DNA of 64,000 bases from Flammeovirgaceae bacterium UBA4465 (GTDB taxonomy: Bacteria > Bacteroidota > Bacteroidia > Cytophagales > Cyclobacteriaceae): NCBI GenBank assembly GCA_905182375.1, contig CAJJBF010000019.1:1-64000 (forward strand). Direction: 5' to 3'. Position 1 is the stretch's first letter; every line of letters begins with the position of its first letter. Below the pieces are notes generated by a model. That model was not told the origin of the DNA. It searched no databases and was given only the letters and a program-made list of their open reading frames with translations. The position numbers and the translations under genes were made by a program. Below, one piece after another: positions 25,773-36,396 of the stretch.

Positions 25773-27413
25773 ATGTATTGCAGAATTAAAAAAGGCGTTT
25801 ATGCATCACTGATCATCATCCTTATGATGGGATGCGGTAGGATGGAGGTTGCTTTAAAAAAACCTGTAAGACCTAACATTATTTTCATCATGTCTGATGA
25901 TCACGCGTATCAAGCCATAAGTGCCTATCAGGATAACTTAATAGTGACGCCCAATATTGATCGCATCGCGCAACAAGGAATGCTTTTTAACAATGCCTGT
26001 GTTACCAATTCAATATGTGCCCCTTCAAGAGCCACCATCTTGACTGGTAAGCATACACATTTGAATGGGAAAATAGACAACCGAATGCCCTTTGATACCA
26101 CCAACATTACGTTCCCATTGCTTTTTCAACAAGCGGGCTATCAGACGGCGATGTTTGGAAAATTACATTTTGGAAATAATCCCAAAGGTATTGATGATTT
26201 TCTGATTTTACCCGGACAGGGAAATTACATCAATCCTGATTTCATTACCCCAAAGGGGGATACGACTATTATAGGTTACGTTACTGATATTATTACGGAT
26301 CTTACCCTAAATTGGCTTGACCTAAAAAGAGATCCCGAAAAGCCGTTTATGTTGATGTACTTACACAAAGCACCCCATCGACCCTGGTGGCCACGTGCTG
26401 ATAAATTCAAAGAATTTAGTAAGAGACATTTTCCAGAACCCACAACCCTTTTTGATGATTATAAAGGGAGGGGCTCAGCGGCAAAGGAAGCTGAAATGAA
26501 TCTTTTGTCTCACATGAAGTATGGCCATGATGCTAAAATCAGACCCAAAACCCTAGCTGAAATGGGTGGCGTACTACCGGAGATACCGGCGATGAAATGG
26601 AACGAGGTAGATGGATTTTCTGGACCTTACAACCGTGCAAATGATGCTCAAAAGGCCTTATATGATCCTATTATTGATTCAATTAATCTTGAGTTTAAGG
26701 AACGTTGGCCCAGCATGTCAAGGGAGGAGAAAATGCGGTGGAAATATCAAAGATACATGCAGGATTATTTAGGAACCATTGCGTCTGTAGATGACAATGT
26801 TGGTAGGTTACTAGATTATCTTGAAGAAACCGGATTGGACCAAAATACGATGATTATTTATACTTCAGACCAAGGATTTTATTTAGGAGAGCATGGTTGG
26901 TTTGATAAAAGATTCATATATGATGAGTCTTTTAAAACCCCGCTTTTAATCCAATGGCCAGGACATATTGCTCCCGGAAGCACGAATGATGAAATGGTTC
27001 AAAACTTAGACTTTGCACAGACTTTGTTGGAGGTAGCCGATATCAAAGCGCCAGAAGATATGCAAGGAGAAAGTCTTTTGTCCTTGTTGAAAGGTGAAGA
27101 TACCTGGACGCGCGAGGCCGTTTATTATCATTATTATGAGTACCCTGCCGTCCATATGGTAAAAAGGCATTTCGGGATCGTTTCTAAAGCCTATAAATTG
27201 GTTCACTTTTATTATGACGTAGATGAGTGGGAGCTCTACGATAGGATGAAGGATCCATCAGAATTAAATAATGTATACGATGATCCGGCGTATGCCAGCA
27301 TTGTGACCCAATTAAAATTGGAATTAAAAGATATGAGAATAAAATATCAAGATTCTGAGGAATTGGATCAAGAATTCATTGAGGTCTACTTTGATAATGG
27401 ATGGGTAGAATGA
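25773..27413 (+). CDS. Lipoprotein sulfatase (S1 family)
   Basis: Arylsulfatase-fold enzyme of 546 residues. Lipobox LMMGC anchors it. The catalytic cysteine is Cys82 in CAPSRATILTGKH, the CxPSR motif that must be converted to formylglycine by a maturase; none is encoded in this window. Calcium/metal residues are MSDDH at the N-terminal side and YTSDQGFYLGEHGW near residue 370. It resembles N-acetylglucosamine-6-sulfatase-like members, but specificity cannot be told by reading. I start at ATG 25773; a GTG at 25752 is also in frame. First gene of a same-strand cluster with mutarotase, sugar dehydrogenase fusion and DUF5916 genes. Confidence 0.92.
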   Translation: MYCRIKKGVYASLIIILMMGCGRMEVALKKPVRPNIIFIMSDDHAYQAISAYQDNLIVTPNIDRIAQQGMLFNNACVTNSICAPSRATILTGKHTHLNGKIDNRMPFDTTNITFPLLFQQAGYQTAMFGKLHFGNNPKGIDDFLILPGQGNYINPDFITPKGDTTIIGYVTDIITDLTLNWLDLKRDPEKPFMLMYLHKAPHRPWWPRADKFKEFSKRHFPEPTTLFDDYKGRGSAAKEAEMNLLSHMKYGHDAKIRPKTLAEMGGVLPEIPAMKWNEVDGFSGPYNRANDAQKALYDPIIDSINLEFKERWPSMSREEKMRWKYQRYMQDYLGTIASVDDNVGRLLDYLEETGLDQNTMIIYTSDQGFYLGEHGWFDKRFIYDESFKTPLLIQWPGHIAPGSTNDEMVQNLDFAQTLLEVADIKAPEDMQGESLLSLLKGEDTWTREAVYYHYYEYPAVHMVKRHFGIVSKAYKLVHFYYDVDEWELYDRMKDPSELNNVYDDPAYASIVTQLKLELKDMRIKYQDSEELDQEFIEVYFDNGWVE

Positions 27414-27470
27414 CTTTCCCGGTTCATGTGATTTTGTTGTGTGATGCTCAAATAATATTGACTACAAATT

Positions 27471-28607
27471 ATGAAAAGACGTTTGCGAAGCCTTTTGTTA
27501 ATTTCAATTAGCTTGTGCTTTGCCACATGTTTTTTTGAGAAAAAAATGGGCTTGAATTTGATTTCTTCTGAGACTTTTGATACCATCATAGATGATCAAG
27601 AGGTGAAATTATATACGCTCAAAAATAAATGGGGGGTGACCGCTCAAATCACCAATTATGGGGGCCGGGTGGTCTCCCTATGGCTGCCTGATAAAACAGG
27701 TCATTTTGAAGATGTCGTCTTGGGGTTTAATGACATGGATACCTATGAGAAATCTAAAGAAAAATATTTTGGTGCGTTGATCGGCCGGTATGGAAACCGT
27801 ATTGCAAAGGGGCGTTTTGTTTTAGAGGACAGTACGTATCTTTTGGTAAAAAATAATGGAGAAAATCACTTACATGGTGGAAATAAAGGCTTTGAATCCG
27901 TTGTTTGGAAAGTGAATTCATTTACAGAGAATAAGCTTTTTTTGAGCTATTTTTCACCACACATGGAGGAGGGTTATCCTGGGAATTTAACCGTGAGCGT
28001 TGAGTATCAACTTACAGATGAAAATGAGTTAAGTATTCAGTATTTCGCACAATCCGATCAAACCACCATCATCAATCTTACGCATCATTCTTTTTTTAAC
28101 CTAAAAGGAGCAGGCAACGGGAATGTGAATGATCATCTGTTGCAAATTAATGCAGATTATTTTACACCCATTGATGATCAGTTGATACCTACAGGGGTGA
28201 TTCAAAAGGTAGTAAATACTCCTTTTGACTTTTTATTACCCACTCAAATTGGGAGTCGAATAGATGCGCTAGATGACCAGTTGACTTATGGGCACGGATA
28301 TGACCATAATTATGTATTGAATCCGTCCGATTCAATAGTGAGTTTTGCCGCGCGAGTGGTTGAACCCGTATCGAAAAGAACGCTGGAAGTATATACCAAC
28401 GAGCCAGGCATGCAGTTTTATGGGGGTAATTTTTTAGATGGTACGGTGAAGGGTAAAAAGGATAAAAATTATGAACATCGTGGTGCCTTCTGTTTGGAAA
28501 CCCAACATTTCCCTGATAGTCCTAATAAGATTAAATTTCCTTCAACCTCATTAGCGGCAGAGGAGCCCTATTATTCCATCTGCATTTATAAGTTTGGCCT
28601 CTTGTGA
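27471..28607 (+). CDS. galM: Aldose 1-epimerase (galactose mutarotase), exported
   Basis: Mutarotase of 378 residues that interconverts alpha and beta anomers of aldoses. Family motifs: IGRYGNRIAKGRF, HLHGGNKGF, THHSFFNL, GYDHNYVL and CLETQHFPDSPN with the catalytic histidine and glutamate. A hydrophobic N-terminus ends in a lipobox-like FATC, so, unlike E. coli GalM, it probably is a periplasmic lipoprotein. It sits 57 bp after the sulfatase gene and 59 bp before the sugar dehydrogenase fusion, and may supply the right anomer to that enzyme. A galactokinase gene lies 15 kb downstream. Confidence 0.92.
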   Translation: MKRRLRSLLLISISLCFATCFFEKKMGLNLISSETFDTIIDDQEVKLYTLKNKWGVTAQITNYGGRVVSLWLPDKTGHFEDVVLGFNDMDTYEKSKEKYFGALIGRYGNRIAKGRFVLEDSTYLLVKNNGENHLHGGNKGFESVVWKVNSFTENKLFLSYFSPHMEEGYPGNLTVSVEYQLTDENELSIQYFAQSDQTTIINLTHHSFFNLKGAGNGNVNDHLLQINADYFTPIDDQLIPTGVIQKVVNTPFDFLLPTQIGSRIDALDDQLTYGHGYDHNYVLNPSDSIVSFAARVVEPVSKRTLEVYTNEPGMQFYGGNFLDGTVKGKKDKNYEHRGAFCLETQHFPDSPNKIKFPSTSLAAEEPYYSICIYKFGLL

Positions 28608-28666
28608 AGCGGCTAAAAAAAAACATTTTTGCTGAACGTTTTTCTTAAAATAAAGATTAACTACAT

Positions 28667-31600
28667 ATGAAAATTCTTTTATCTCTTTTATCGATCTCTT
28701 TTTTTTTATCGATCATAACGTCATGCAATGAATCGAGAAAGAATAAGCTTTTAGTTATTTATGAGGAAGAAGGACCTTACAGTGAGTTGAAGACTGAATG
28801 GATACAGATTATTAAAGAAAGTCTCTTCGATTTTGAGGTCTTAGATTTTGAGCGTCAAAGGTTAGGAGATTCGTTGTGGCAAAATAGAGCTTTAATTATA
28901 CTTTCAGATCCTCAAATGCTCAACCCTCAATGGCAATCGGATATTGAACGATATGTTCAAACTGGAGGCGAACTTTTGCTGCCATCTGATACTATCAATT
29001 CCTATTATTGGCCCTGGTTGTACCAAGCGCAAATGAATAATGAGAATGATTTCGATGGAGGGAAAATTATTTTTTTTAACGATTCTTCTAACTTAAGCGA
29101 ATTATTAAATGAATCCTTAGGAGCTATGAGTATCCAATCAGGTCAAGTTAAAACTAAGCAAGCGCCCAGTAACAACAGATTTACGAAAATAATTTTAGAT
29201 GCCGATGTGAATGAGCCCATGGAGCTTTCCTTATTACCAGGAGGCCGTGTGTTGTTCATCGAACGAGAAGGTAATTTCAAGGTATATGATCCTGAGACGC
29301 GCAAGACCAAGATCTTGCACACCTTTGATATAAGTACTGAGGGTAATTATGAGGATGGGATGCTTGGCTTAACTATTGATCCAAACTATCAGGACAACAA
29401 CTGGGTATATATTTATTATTCACCTAAAGGAGGGCGTCCAAGACAAAACCTTTCAAGATTTGTTTTGGCTTATCAGGACAGTCTTTTATTACAGAGTGAA
29501 AAAGTCATTCTTGAAGTGGCTGTTCAACGTGAAACTTGTTGCCATTCAGGAGGATCTATTTCGTTTGGCCCTAACGGAAATTTATTCTTGAGCACAGGTG
29601 ACAATACGAGTTCCAAAGAATCAGATGGCTATTCGCCTTTGGATGAAAGAGCAGGAAGAGCCCCATTTGATGCCCAAAAAGGATCCTCCAATACACAGGA
29701 TCTCAGAGGGAAAATATTAAGAATTACCCCAACACCCGAAGGATCATATACGATCCCGACAGGTAATTTATTTTCTTCGGACGGCACCGAAGGTAGGCCA
29801 GAAATTTATGCAATGGGTTGCAGGAATCCTTTCCGCTTTACGGTAGATCAAAGGACGGGATACATTTATTGGGGAGATGTAGGTCCTGATTCAGGAAAAG
29901 ACAGTGAACTCGGGCCTCAAAGTTATGATGAATGGAATCAAGCTAAAACCCCAGGAAATTATGGATGGCCTTATTTTGAGGCTAATAATAAAGCGTATCC
30001 AATGTTGGATTTTGCCACCAATGAATTGGGAGCACCTCAGGATCCCAATCACCCCTTGAATGAATCACCTAATAATACAGGGATGAAAGCATTGCCCCCA
30101 GCAAGGACACCAATGATTTGGTATCCCTATGGTGTTTCGACAACCTGGCCAATGCTAGGTAAAGGATCGCGAAGTGCCATGGCAGGTCCAGTATATTATG
30201 AGCCCAATACTCCTTCTAAAACTGCTTTCCCCGATTATTATGAAGGTAAATTATTTATATATGAATGGGCTAGAAATTGGATAAAAGTGGTGTCTTTTGA
30301 TGAAGACTGGCGTGTAACAAAAATTGAGCCTTTTTTGCCCAATGAAAAATTCAACAAACCGATAGACATGGAATTTGATGAACTTGGGAATATGTATGTA
30401 TTGGAATACGGCGCCAATTACTTTGCCAATAATATTGAAGCTAAGCTTGTAAAAATCGAATATAACAGAGGAAACAGGTTACCGCACGCTGTTATCCAGG
30501 CAACGAAGACTAAGGGATCAGCTCCCTTTAATGCCGCCTTCTCGGCAAGTCAATCCTATGATTATGATCCTAATGACACATTAGTTTATGATTGGACTAT
30601 CAGTGATGGTCGCGAAGTTAGGGGCGAGCAATTTAGATTGACATTTGACTCCATTGGGATTTATGAAATCGGCTTGAAAGTAACAGATCGTAAAGGAGCA
30701 ACAGCATCCTCTTCTTTACATGTCAATGTGGGAAATGCGCCCCCAGAAATCAATTTAACTTTAGAAGGGAATCAATCTTTCTACTTCGGTGAGCGCCAAC
30801 GGAATTATCAGGTTGAAGTAGCTGATTTGGAGGATGGATCCTTGTCTACCGGTAAGATAGATCCACGTGAGGTAAAAATCAATTTTTCTTATCTATCAGG
30901 TACTCATGACCTGGCACTCCTAGGAGAAGCATTTTATAAAAATGCTGACCTTCCAATAGCCGGGAAACAATTGATTGAGGGGAGTGATTGTAGTTCATGT
31001 CACGCGATGGAATCGGCTTCAATTGGACCAAGCTTCAATCAAATTGCTGAAAGGTATGAGAAGAGTAGTGATAATATTTCTATGTTGGCTATGAAAATCA
31101 TTCAAGGGGGTAACGGGAATTGGGGACATAGTTTGATGGCAGCTCATCCAGATTTATCAACCAGTGATGCTGAAAGTATGGTTGAATATATCCTTTCTAT
31201 GAAGGATAAAAATAATTCATCGAGCTTACCAGTAGCAGGGACATTTTTGTTGGATGAACATCAAAGCAGAACTGATAAAGGGATATATGCTATATCTGTG
31301 GGCTATGAAGATCACGGAAATGAAGAGATTCCTGCTATCGAAGCTTCTAAAATTCAGTTTTTGAGAGCACCTTACCTAGAGGCTGAGAATTATGATGTTT
31401 TCAAAAATGTGGAGCAGCAAAGACCCAATGGTGGATCTTTTGCTTACGTGAGCAGTTTAAGACATGGGTCATATGTTGGGTTTGACAATATAGACTTGAG
31501 CGGGGTGGGCGAAATTGCGTTCAAAATATTGCCTATTTCTGGAGGGAAAATAGCTCTTTATCATGGTGGATTTGATGGGGAGCCTTTGGCCGAACTGTCT

Positions 31601-31771
31601 ATTCCTAGTGCTGAGAAAGGGCCAAGTTGGGTTGAAGAAAACTTTGTTGAATATAACTTCAAAATTAATGAAGTCAGCAATGAAGTAAAAGCCATTTTCT
31701 TTTTGTTCAGTGATGCTGATAACACAAAAATTGATATGAATATGGATCAAATTATTTTCAAGCAGAAATAG
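28667..31771 (+). CDS. Multidomain sugar dehydrogenase: ThuA-like, GSDH, PKD, cytochrome c, CBM6
   Basis: A 1034-residue exported protein. Order: lipobox ITSC; a shortened ThuA-like region (about 25-145); a glucose/sorbosone dehydrogenase (PQQ-type) propeller (about 168-600) with MLGLTIDPNY, CCHSGGSISFGP, DLRGKILRI and AMGCRNPFRF; a PKD domain (about 604-690); a class I cytochrome c domain with CSSCH (Cys775, Cys778, His779) and probable axial Met824; and a CBM6-like carbohydrate-binding module from about 905 with YLEAENYD. This predicts oxidation of a bound sugar with electrons passed directly to an attached haem. Related proteins occur in Bacteroidota and Planctomycetota. Whether PQQ is used is unknown; no PQQ synthesis operon is here. 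Confidence 0.88.
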   Translation: MKILLSLLSISFFLSIITSCNESRKNKLLVIYEEEGPYSELKTEWIQIIKESLFDFEVLDFERQRLGDSLWQNRALIILSDPQMLNPQWQSDIERYVQTGGELLLPSDTINSYYWPWLYQAQMNNENDFDGGKIIFFNDSSNLSELLNESLGAMSIQSGQVKTKQAPSNNRFTKIILDADVNEPMELSLLPGGRVLFIEREGNFKVYDPETRKTKILHTFDISTEGNYEDGMLGLTIDPNYQDNNWVYIYYSPKGGRPRQNLSRFVLAYQDSLLLQSEKVILEVAVQRETCCHSGGSISFGPNGNLFLSTGDNTSSKESDGYSPLDERAGRAPFDAQKGSSNTQDLRGKILRITPTPEGSYTIPTGNLFSSDGTEGRPEIYAMGCRNPFRFTVDQRTGYIYWGDVGPDSGKDSELGPQSYDEWNQAKTPGNYGWPYFEANNKAYPMLDFATNELGAPQDPNHPLNESPNNTGMKALPPARTPMIWYPYGVSTTWPMLGKGSRSAMAGPVYYEPNTPSKTAFPDYYEGKLFIYEWARNWIKVVSFDEDWRVTKIEPFLPNEKFNKPIDMEFDELGNMYVLEYGANYFANNIEAKLVKIEYNRGNRLPHAVIQATKTKGSAPFNAAFSASQSYDYDPNDTLVYDWTISDGREVRGEQFRLTFDSIGIYEIGLKVTDRKGATASSSLHVNVGNAPPEINLTLEGNQSFYFGERQRNYQVEVADLEDGSLSTGKIDPREVKINFSYLSGTHDLALLGEAFYKNADLPIAGKQLIEGSDCSSCHAMESASIGPSFNQIAERYEKSSDNISMLAMKIIQGGNGNWGHSLMAAHPDLSTSDAESMVEYILSMKDKNNSSSLPVAGTFLLDEHQSRTDKGIYAISVGYEDHGNEEIPAIEASKIQFLRAPYLEAENYDVFKNVEQQRPNGGSFAYVSSLRHGSYVGFDNIDLSGVGEIAFKILPISGGKIALYHGGFDGEPLAELSIPSAEKGPSWVEENFVEYNFKINEVSNEVKAIFFLFSDADNTKIDMNMDQIIFKQK

Positions 31772-31851
31772 TTTTGCACCGTTCCAATAGGCTCTGTGTT
31801 CGTTGATATAAAATATCAGCGTGCTATATTAATTTCTATTAATTTGAGCGA

Positions 31852-34098
31852 GTGAAAAAAAGATATAGTGCCTTATTTTTTTTCGCCTTAAGCAGCGCTT
31901 TTTTTATCGAATTGTTTGCTCAAAACAATGTGAATTTACAAGATATTTATCAGCTCAATATTGGTCGCACGACTGAAAGCATCAAAATTGATGGGGCATT
32001 AGAAGAGCAGGTTTGGAAAACATCGGCTGTGGCGACTGATTTCTGGGTGAGTTATCCCACAGATGGGATACGTGCGTCTCCAGAAGTAAAGACACTGGTC
32101 AGGATGACTTATGATGATGAGTTTATATATGTTTCAGCAGAATGTATAGGTCCAGGTCCTTACATTATTCAGTCTTTGAAACGAGATAATCCTTTGTTTT
32201 GGAGAGGAGACGCTTTTGGTTTGGTGTTTGATCCGGTAAATGAAAAATCTAATGGATTTGTTTTTGCAGTCAATCCTGAAGCAGTTCAGTCCGAGTCACT
32301 TGTGACCGGCCAAACGGGACGTCGTGGGAGTAGTGGATCTTCGAGTGGGAGTAATGGATCTTGGGATAATAAATGGTACTCAGAAGTTCAAATTTTTGAG
32401 GATAAATGGACCGTTGAAATGGCCATTCCATTCAAATCTCTAAGATTTGGTGATAAACGTGAATGGGGAGTTAATTTTGTAAGAGGGGATGCAAAGAATA
32501 ACAGCTATCACGTCTGGTCACCCGTGCCTGTCCAATTCAGAGGGATTGATTTGGGGTATACGGGTAAACTGATTTGGGATAAAGCGCCTGCTAAGGCTAA
32601 GAAAAACATTTCATTGATTCCTTATTTACTTGGCAATGGGCGACGAGATTTCGAAACAAATAATCCACTAAGTCATAGTCAAAGGGGGGGCTTGGATGCT
32701 AAAGTGGCAGTAACTTCCAGCTTGAATTTGGATTTAACAATAAACCCTGATTTTTCCCAAGTAGATGTGGATGAGCAGCAAACTAATCTTACGACGGTTA
32801 ATTTACGATTTCCTGAACGAAGACTCTTTTTTCTAGAAAATAGTGATGTTTTTAATGATTTTGGAATTCCTCCCATGCGTCCTTTTTTTAGTCGTAAAAT
32901 TGGCTTAGACGATGAGGGGAATACCATTCCTATTTTATATGGAGCTAGATTAAGTGGTAATTTGAATAAAAATTTGAGGATGAGTCTTATGAATACCCAG
33001 ACCAAATCCGAGGAGCTTCCCGGTAATAATTATACTTCGTTAGCCGTGCGTCAAAGAGTATTGCAGCGGTCTATCATCAAGGGCTATTTTCATAATCGTC
33101 AGTTGATGACCAATGAGCCTCTTTTAGGAGATGATTATAACAGTGTCGGAGGACTCGAGTTTGGTTATCGATCTCAGAATGGAAACTGGCAGGGATCAGG
33201 AGGTTATGGAATGGCTTTTACCGAAGATCAGGACGATCAAAACCATTTTTATAGTGCCACTGCAGGATATGATGGTAAGTCATTTAATTTCTATGCCAAT
33301 GTCTCAGGCATAGGAGATGATTATCAAAATGATTTTGGTTTTATCCCACGCAAAAATCATTACGATGCACTCGAGGATACCACTTATATCATTGGATTTA
33401 ATCATGTTTATTCAAGAATTGGCTATACTTTTTATCCTAATAATACTTCGCTTAATCAACATGGAATGAGATTCAGCTTTGTTGGTGATTGGACGGATAC
33501 ATCACACGAATTGATTGCGAAAACTTTTGATTGGTCTTACAACTTTTCATTTATCAATTCAAGTACGTTATCATTAATATACAAACATGAGGATGTTAAT
33601 TTGCTTTATCCTTTTGGATTCACCGAGGATAACGAACCCCTTCCCAGCGGTATGTATTATTTTGATTATGGTGAAATCAAGTATCAAAGTGATAACAGGC
33701 GTGTGGTGAATATTCGTTCTGGATTTCGCTATGGAAGCTTTTATAGTGGGACTCGGTTGGAAACGTCTTTGGCCGCTAATTATCGGGCGCAGCCTTGGGG
33801 GAATTTTAGTGTCAATTTTATTTATAATGATTTAAGATTTCCGGGAATTTATGGCCGTCAGCCACTCTTTTTGTTGGGGCCAAAGGCTGAAGTTTCTTTT
33901 TCTAGAAATCTATTTTGGACCACTTTTTTTCAATATAATACGCAAAGGGACAATTTCAATATCAACAGCCGCATCCAATGGAGGTACTTACCTATGTCCG
34001 ATTTATTTGTAGTGTATTCAGATAATTATATGGTAGAAAATTTTGGTCCTAGGAATCGAACACTGGTTCTAAAGTTGAATTATTGGCTTAATTTATAG
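31852..34098 (+). CDS. DUF5916 outer-membrane protein with CBM9-like N-terminus, copy 1
   Basis: A 748-residue protein. Signal peptide (ends FAQ), then a carbohydrate-binding family 9-like domain (about 40-240: IDGALEEQVWK, VRMTYDDEFIYV, FVFAVNPEAVQ), then a C-terminal beta-barrel region beginning at the highly conserved TINPDFSQVDVDEQQTNLT and RFPERRLFFLENS. The last residues LNYWLNL, with an aromatic near the end, fit an outer-membrane strand. Family function is unknown; sugar binding and transport are plausible. Start is GTG 31852. It is followed 72 bp later by a close paralogue. Confidence 0.88.
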   Translation: MKKRYSALFFFALSSAFFIELFAQNNVNLQDIYQLNIGRTTESIKIDGALEEQVWKTSAVATDFWVSYPTDGIRASPEVKTLVRMTYDDEFIYVSAECIGPGPYIIQSLKRDNPLFWRGDAFGLVFDPVNEKSNGFVFAVNPEAVQSESLVTGQTGRRGSSGSSSGSNGSWDNKWYSEVQIFEDKWTVEMAIPFKSLRFGDKREWGVNFVRGDAKNNSYHVWSPVPVQFRGIDLGYTGKLIWDKAPAKAKKNISLIPYLLGNGRRDFETNNPLSHSQRGGLDAKVAVTSSLNLDLTINPDFSQVDVDEQQTNLTTVNLRFPERRLFFLENSDVFNDFGIPPMRPFFSRKIGLDDEGNTIPILYGARLSGNLNKNLRMSLMNTQTKSEELPGNNYTSLAVRQRVLQRSIIKGYFHNRQLMTNEPLLGDDYNSVGGLEFGYRSQNGNWQGSGGYGMAFTEDQDDQNHFYSATAGYDGKSFNFYANVSGIGDDYQNDFGFIPRKNHYDALEDTTYIIGFNHVYSRIGYTFYPNNTSLNQHGMRFSFVGDWTDTSHELIAKTFDWSYNFSFINSSTLSLIYKHEDVNLLYPFGFTEDNEPLPSGMYYFDYGEIKYQSDNRRVVNIRSGFRYGSFYSGTRLETSLAANYRAQPWGNFSVNFIYNDLRFPGIYGRQPLFLLGPKAEVSFSRNLFWTTFFQYNTQRDNFNINSRIQWRYLPMSDLFVVYSDNYMVENFGPRNRTLVLKLNYWLNL

Positions 34099-34170
34099 GA
34101 ATTTATATTCTATTTTAAAGAAGCGTTTTGTGAAAATATTTTTTGCTATGTTTGAGTTTTTTTATTGAAT

Positions 34171-36396
34171 ATGGGATTCAATTTTCTTCGTTTTTTTCTA
34201 CTTTTTTATTTTTGGGTGCTGTCCTATGTTTTGTTTGCGCAAAATAATGGCGAAGTGTATCAGTTGAATATTCAAAGGATGGATGAAAAAATCCATTTGG
34301 ATGGGGTGCTTGATGAGTCTTTTTGGGAAGATGTCGAGATAGCTACCAACTTTTGGTTGAATTTTCCAGTCGGGGGAACTCCGGTAGACGATGAAGTTCA
34401 GACCACAGTAAAGATTACCTATGATGATGATTTTATTTACCTCGGAGTTGAATGCTATGGGAAAGGACCTTTTTTAGTGCAATCCCTGAAAAGGGATAAT
34501 GATTCATTTTGGAATGGAGATGCTTTTGCCGTGGTTTTTGATCCTGTAAACGAGCGAACAAATGGGGTCATTTTTGGTGTGAATCCAGCGGGTGTTCAAA
34601 CCGAAGCATTAATTACCGGTGAACCGGCTCGACGGGGAGGTCAGTTATCTGGATACAATAAGGCATGGGATAATAAATGGTATACTCAAGCAAGTGTAAC
34701 TGAAAATGGATGGACTGCCGAGATGATGATTCCATTTAAATCGTTGCGATTTGGCAGGAAAGGTCATTGGGGTATTAATTTTATTAGAGTAGATGCACAG
34801 AACAATGCGAATCATTCTTGGGCACCTGTACCCATTCAATTTTATGGGACCGATCTAGGGTATTTGGGACAGCTGATATGGGACAAACCACCTAGAAACG
34901 AAAAAGGAAATATTTCATTGGTTCCTTACCTACTTGGGAATGTATATAAAGACTATGAGAGTAAAAGTGATTTAAGCCAAAGTTTTGCTTTGGGTATGGA
35001 TGCCAAAATAGCCATTAATTCTAATCTTAACCTGGACCTAACAGTCAATCCAGATTTTTCTCAAGTAGATGTAGATGAGCAACAGACCAATCTGACTACG
35101 GTCAATTTAAGATTTCCGGAGCGACGACTATTTTTTCTAGAAAATAGTGACATTTTTAGTAATTTCGGAACCAATGCGAAACCTTTTTTTAGTCGTAAAA
35201 TAGGATTAGATGATGATGGAAATACCATTCCGATTATTTATGGTGCTAGATTGAGTGGAAATTTAAATAAAAATTTGAGAATAGGTCTGATGAATACGCA
35301 GACGCAAGAGCAAGAGTTACCTGGTAATAACTACAGCTCCTTCGCACTTCATCGGCGGATATTAAAAAGAGCTGTTTTGAGGGGGTATTTTCATAACAGG
35401 GTTGGATATACTGATGGTTCTGTTCAGGAAGATAACTTTAATCGTATCGGCGGACTTGAGTTTAATTATTCTTCTGAAGACAGTAAATGGCGGGCTGTGA
35501 CGGGCTATGGATTGGCTTTTTCCAATGAAAATCAAAATGAAAATCATTTATTTAACCTCTTCGGTGGCTATGGGGGAAGAGCTTTTAATGTCATGGTAAA
35601 CATCAGTGGACTCGGAGATAATTACATCAATGATTTCAGTTTGATACCGAGGCAAAAACATTATGATGCCTTGGAGGATACTACTTATATACTGGGATTC
35701 AATCATTGGTGGGCGACCATGGGTTATAAGTTCTATCCGGAAAATACTTTTATCAATCAACATGGTTTCAGTTTGACTACCAATGGAGATCGAACCGCTA
35801 CCTCTAACCAACTGATTCAAGATAAGCATCAATTGTCTTATAAATTTTTAATGAAAAATACGAGTACTTTAGATCTTACTTACGCACATGAAGGAGTTAA
35901 TCTTTTATATCCCTTTGGGTTTACAGATAATGAGCCCTTACCGGCACAGCTGTATAGATTTGATTATGGTCAGATTAAGTATGTGACGGATAGGCGCCGT
36001 GAAATTAAGTTAACATCCGGTTTCAGATATGGAAGTTTTTACAATGGGACTCGAACAGAATTTTCTTTAGCAGTTGATTATCGTGTGCAGCCATGGGGAA
36101 ATTTCAGTCTCAATTTTGTTCAAAACGATCTAGAATTTTCTGGAAATTATGGTGCTGAGCAGCTCTTATTGTTTGGCCCCAAGGCAGAAATCAATTTTTC
36201 TAAGAATTTCTTTTGGACCACCTTTATGCAGTATAATACCCAAAGTGATAATTTTAATATAAATAGTAGACTTCAATGGCGCTATATGCCCATGTCTGAC
36301 TTATTTATTGTGTACTCTGATAATTACATGGTAGAATATTTTGGTCCACGTAATCGGGGATTGGTTTTAAAATTAAATTATTGGTTTAATTTATAA
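34171..36396 (+). CDS. DUF5916 outer-membrane protein with CBM9-like N-terminus, copy 2
   Basis: A 741-residue paralogue of the preceding gene with the same architecture: signal peptide ending FAQ, CBM9-like domain (LDGVLDESFWE, VKITYDDDFIYL, IFGVNPAGVQ), conserved barrel start TVNPDFSQVDVDEQQTNLT and terminal LNYWFNL. The two proteins align over their full length and share long identical stretches in the barrel, so they come from a tandem gene duplication. I start at ATG 34171; a TTG two codons upstream is possible. The sugar-binding loops are where they differ most. Confidence 0.88.
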   Translation: MGFNFLRFFLLFYFWVLSYVLFAQNNGEVYQLNIQRMDEKIHLDGVLDESFWEDVEIATNFWLNFPVGGTPVDDEVQTTVKITYDDDFIYLGVECYGKGPFLVQSLKRDNDSFWNGDAFAVVFDPVNERTNGVIFGVNPAGVQTEALITGEPARRGGQLSGYNKAWDNKWYTQASVTENGWTAEMMIPFKSLRFGRKGHWGINFIRVDAQNNANHSWAPVPIQFYGTDLGYLGQLIWDKPPRNEKGNISLVPYLLGNVYKDYESKSDLSQSFALGMDAKIAINSNLNLDLTVNPDFSQVDVDEQQTNLTTVNLRFPERRLFFLENSDIFSNFGTNAKPFFSRKIGLDDDGNTIPIIYGARLSGNLNKNLRIGLMNTQTQEQELPGNNYSSFALHRRILKRAVLRGYFHNRVGYTDGSVQEDNFNRIGGLEFNYSSEDSKWRAVTGYGLAFSNENQNENHLFNLFGGYGGRAFNVMVNISGLGDNYINDFSLIPRQKHYDALEDTTYILGFNHWWATMGYKFYPENTFINQHGFSLTTNGDRTATSNQLIQDKHQLSYKFLMKNTSTLDLTYAHEGVNLLYPFGFTDNEPLPAQLYRFDYGQIKYVTDRRREIKLTSGFRYGSFYNGTRTEFSLAVDYRVQPWGNFSLNFVQNDLEFSGNYGAEQLLLFGPKAEINFSKNFFWTTFMQYNTQSDNFNINSRLQWRYMPMSDLFIVYSDNYMVEYFGPRNRGLVLKLNYWFNL

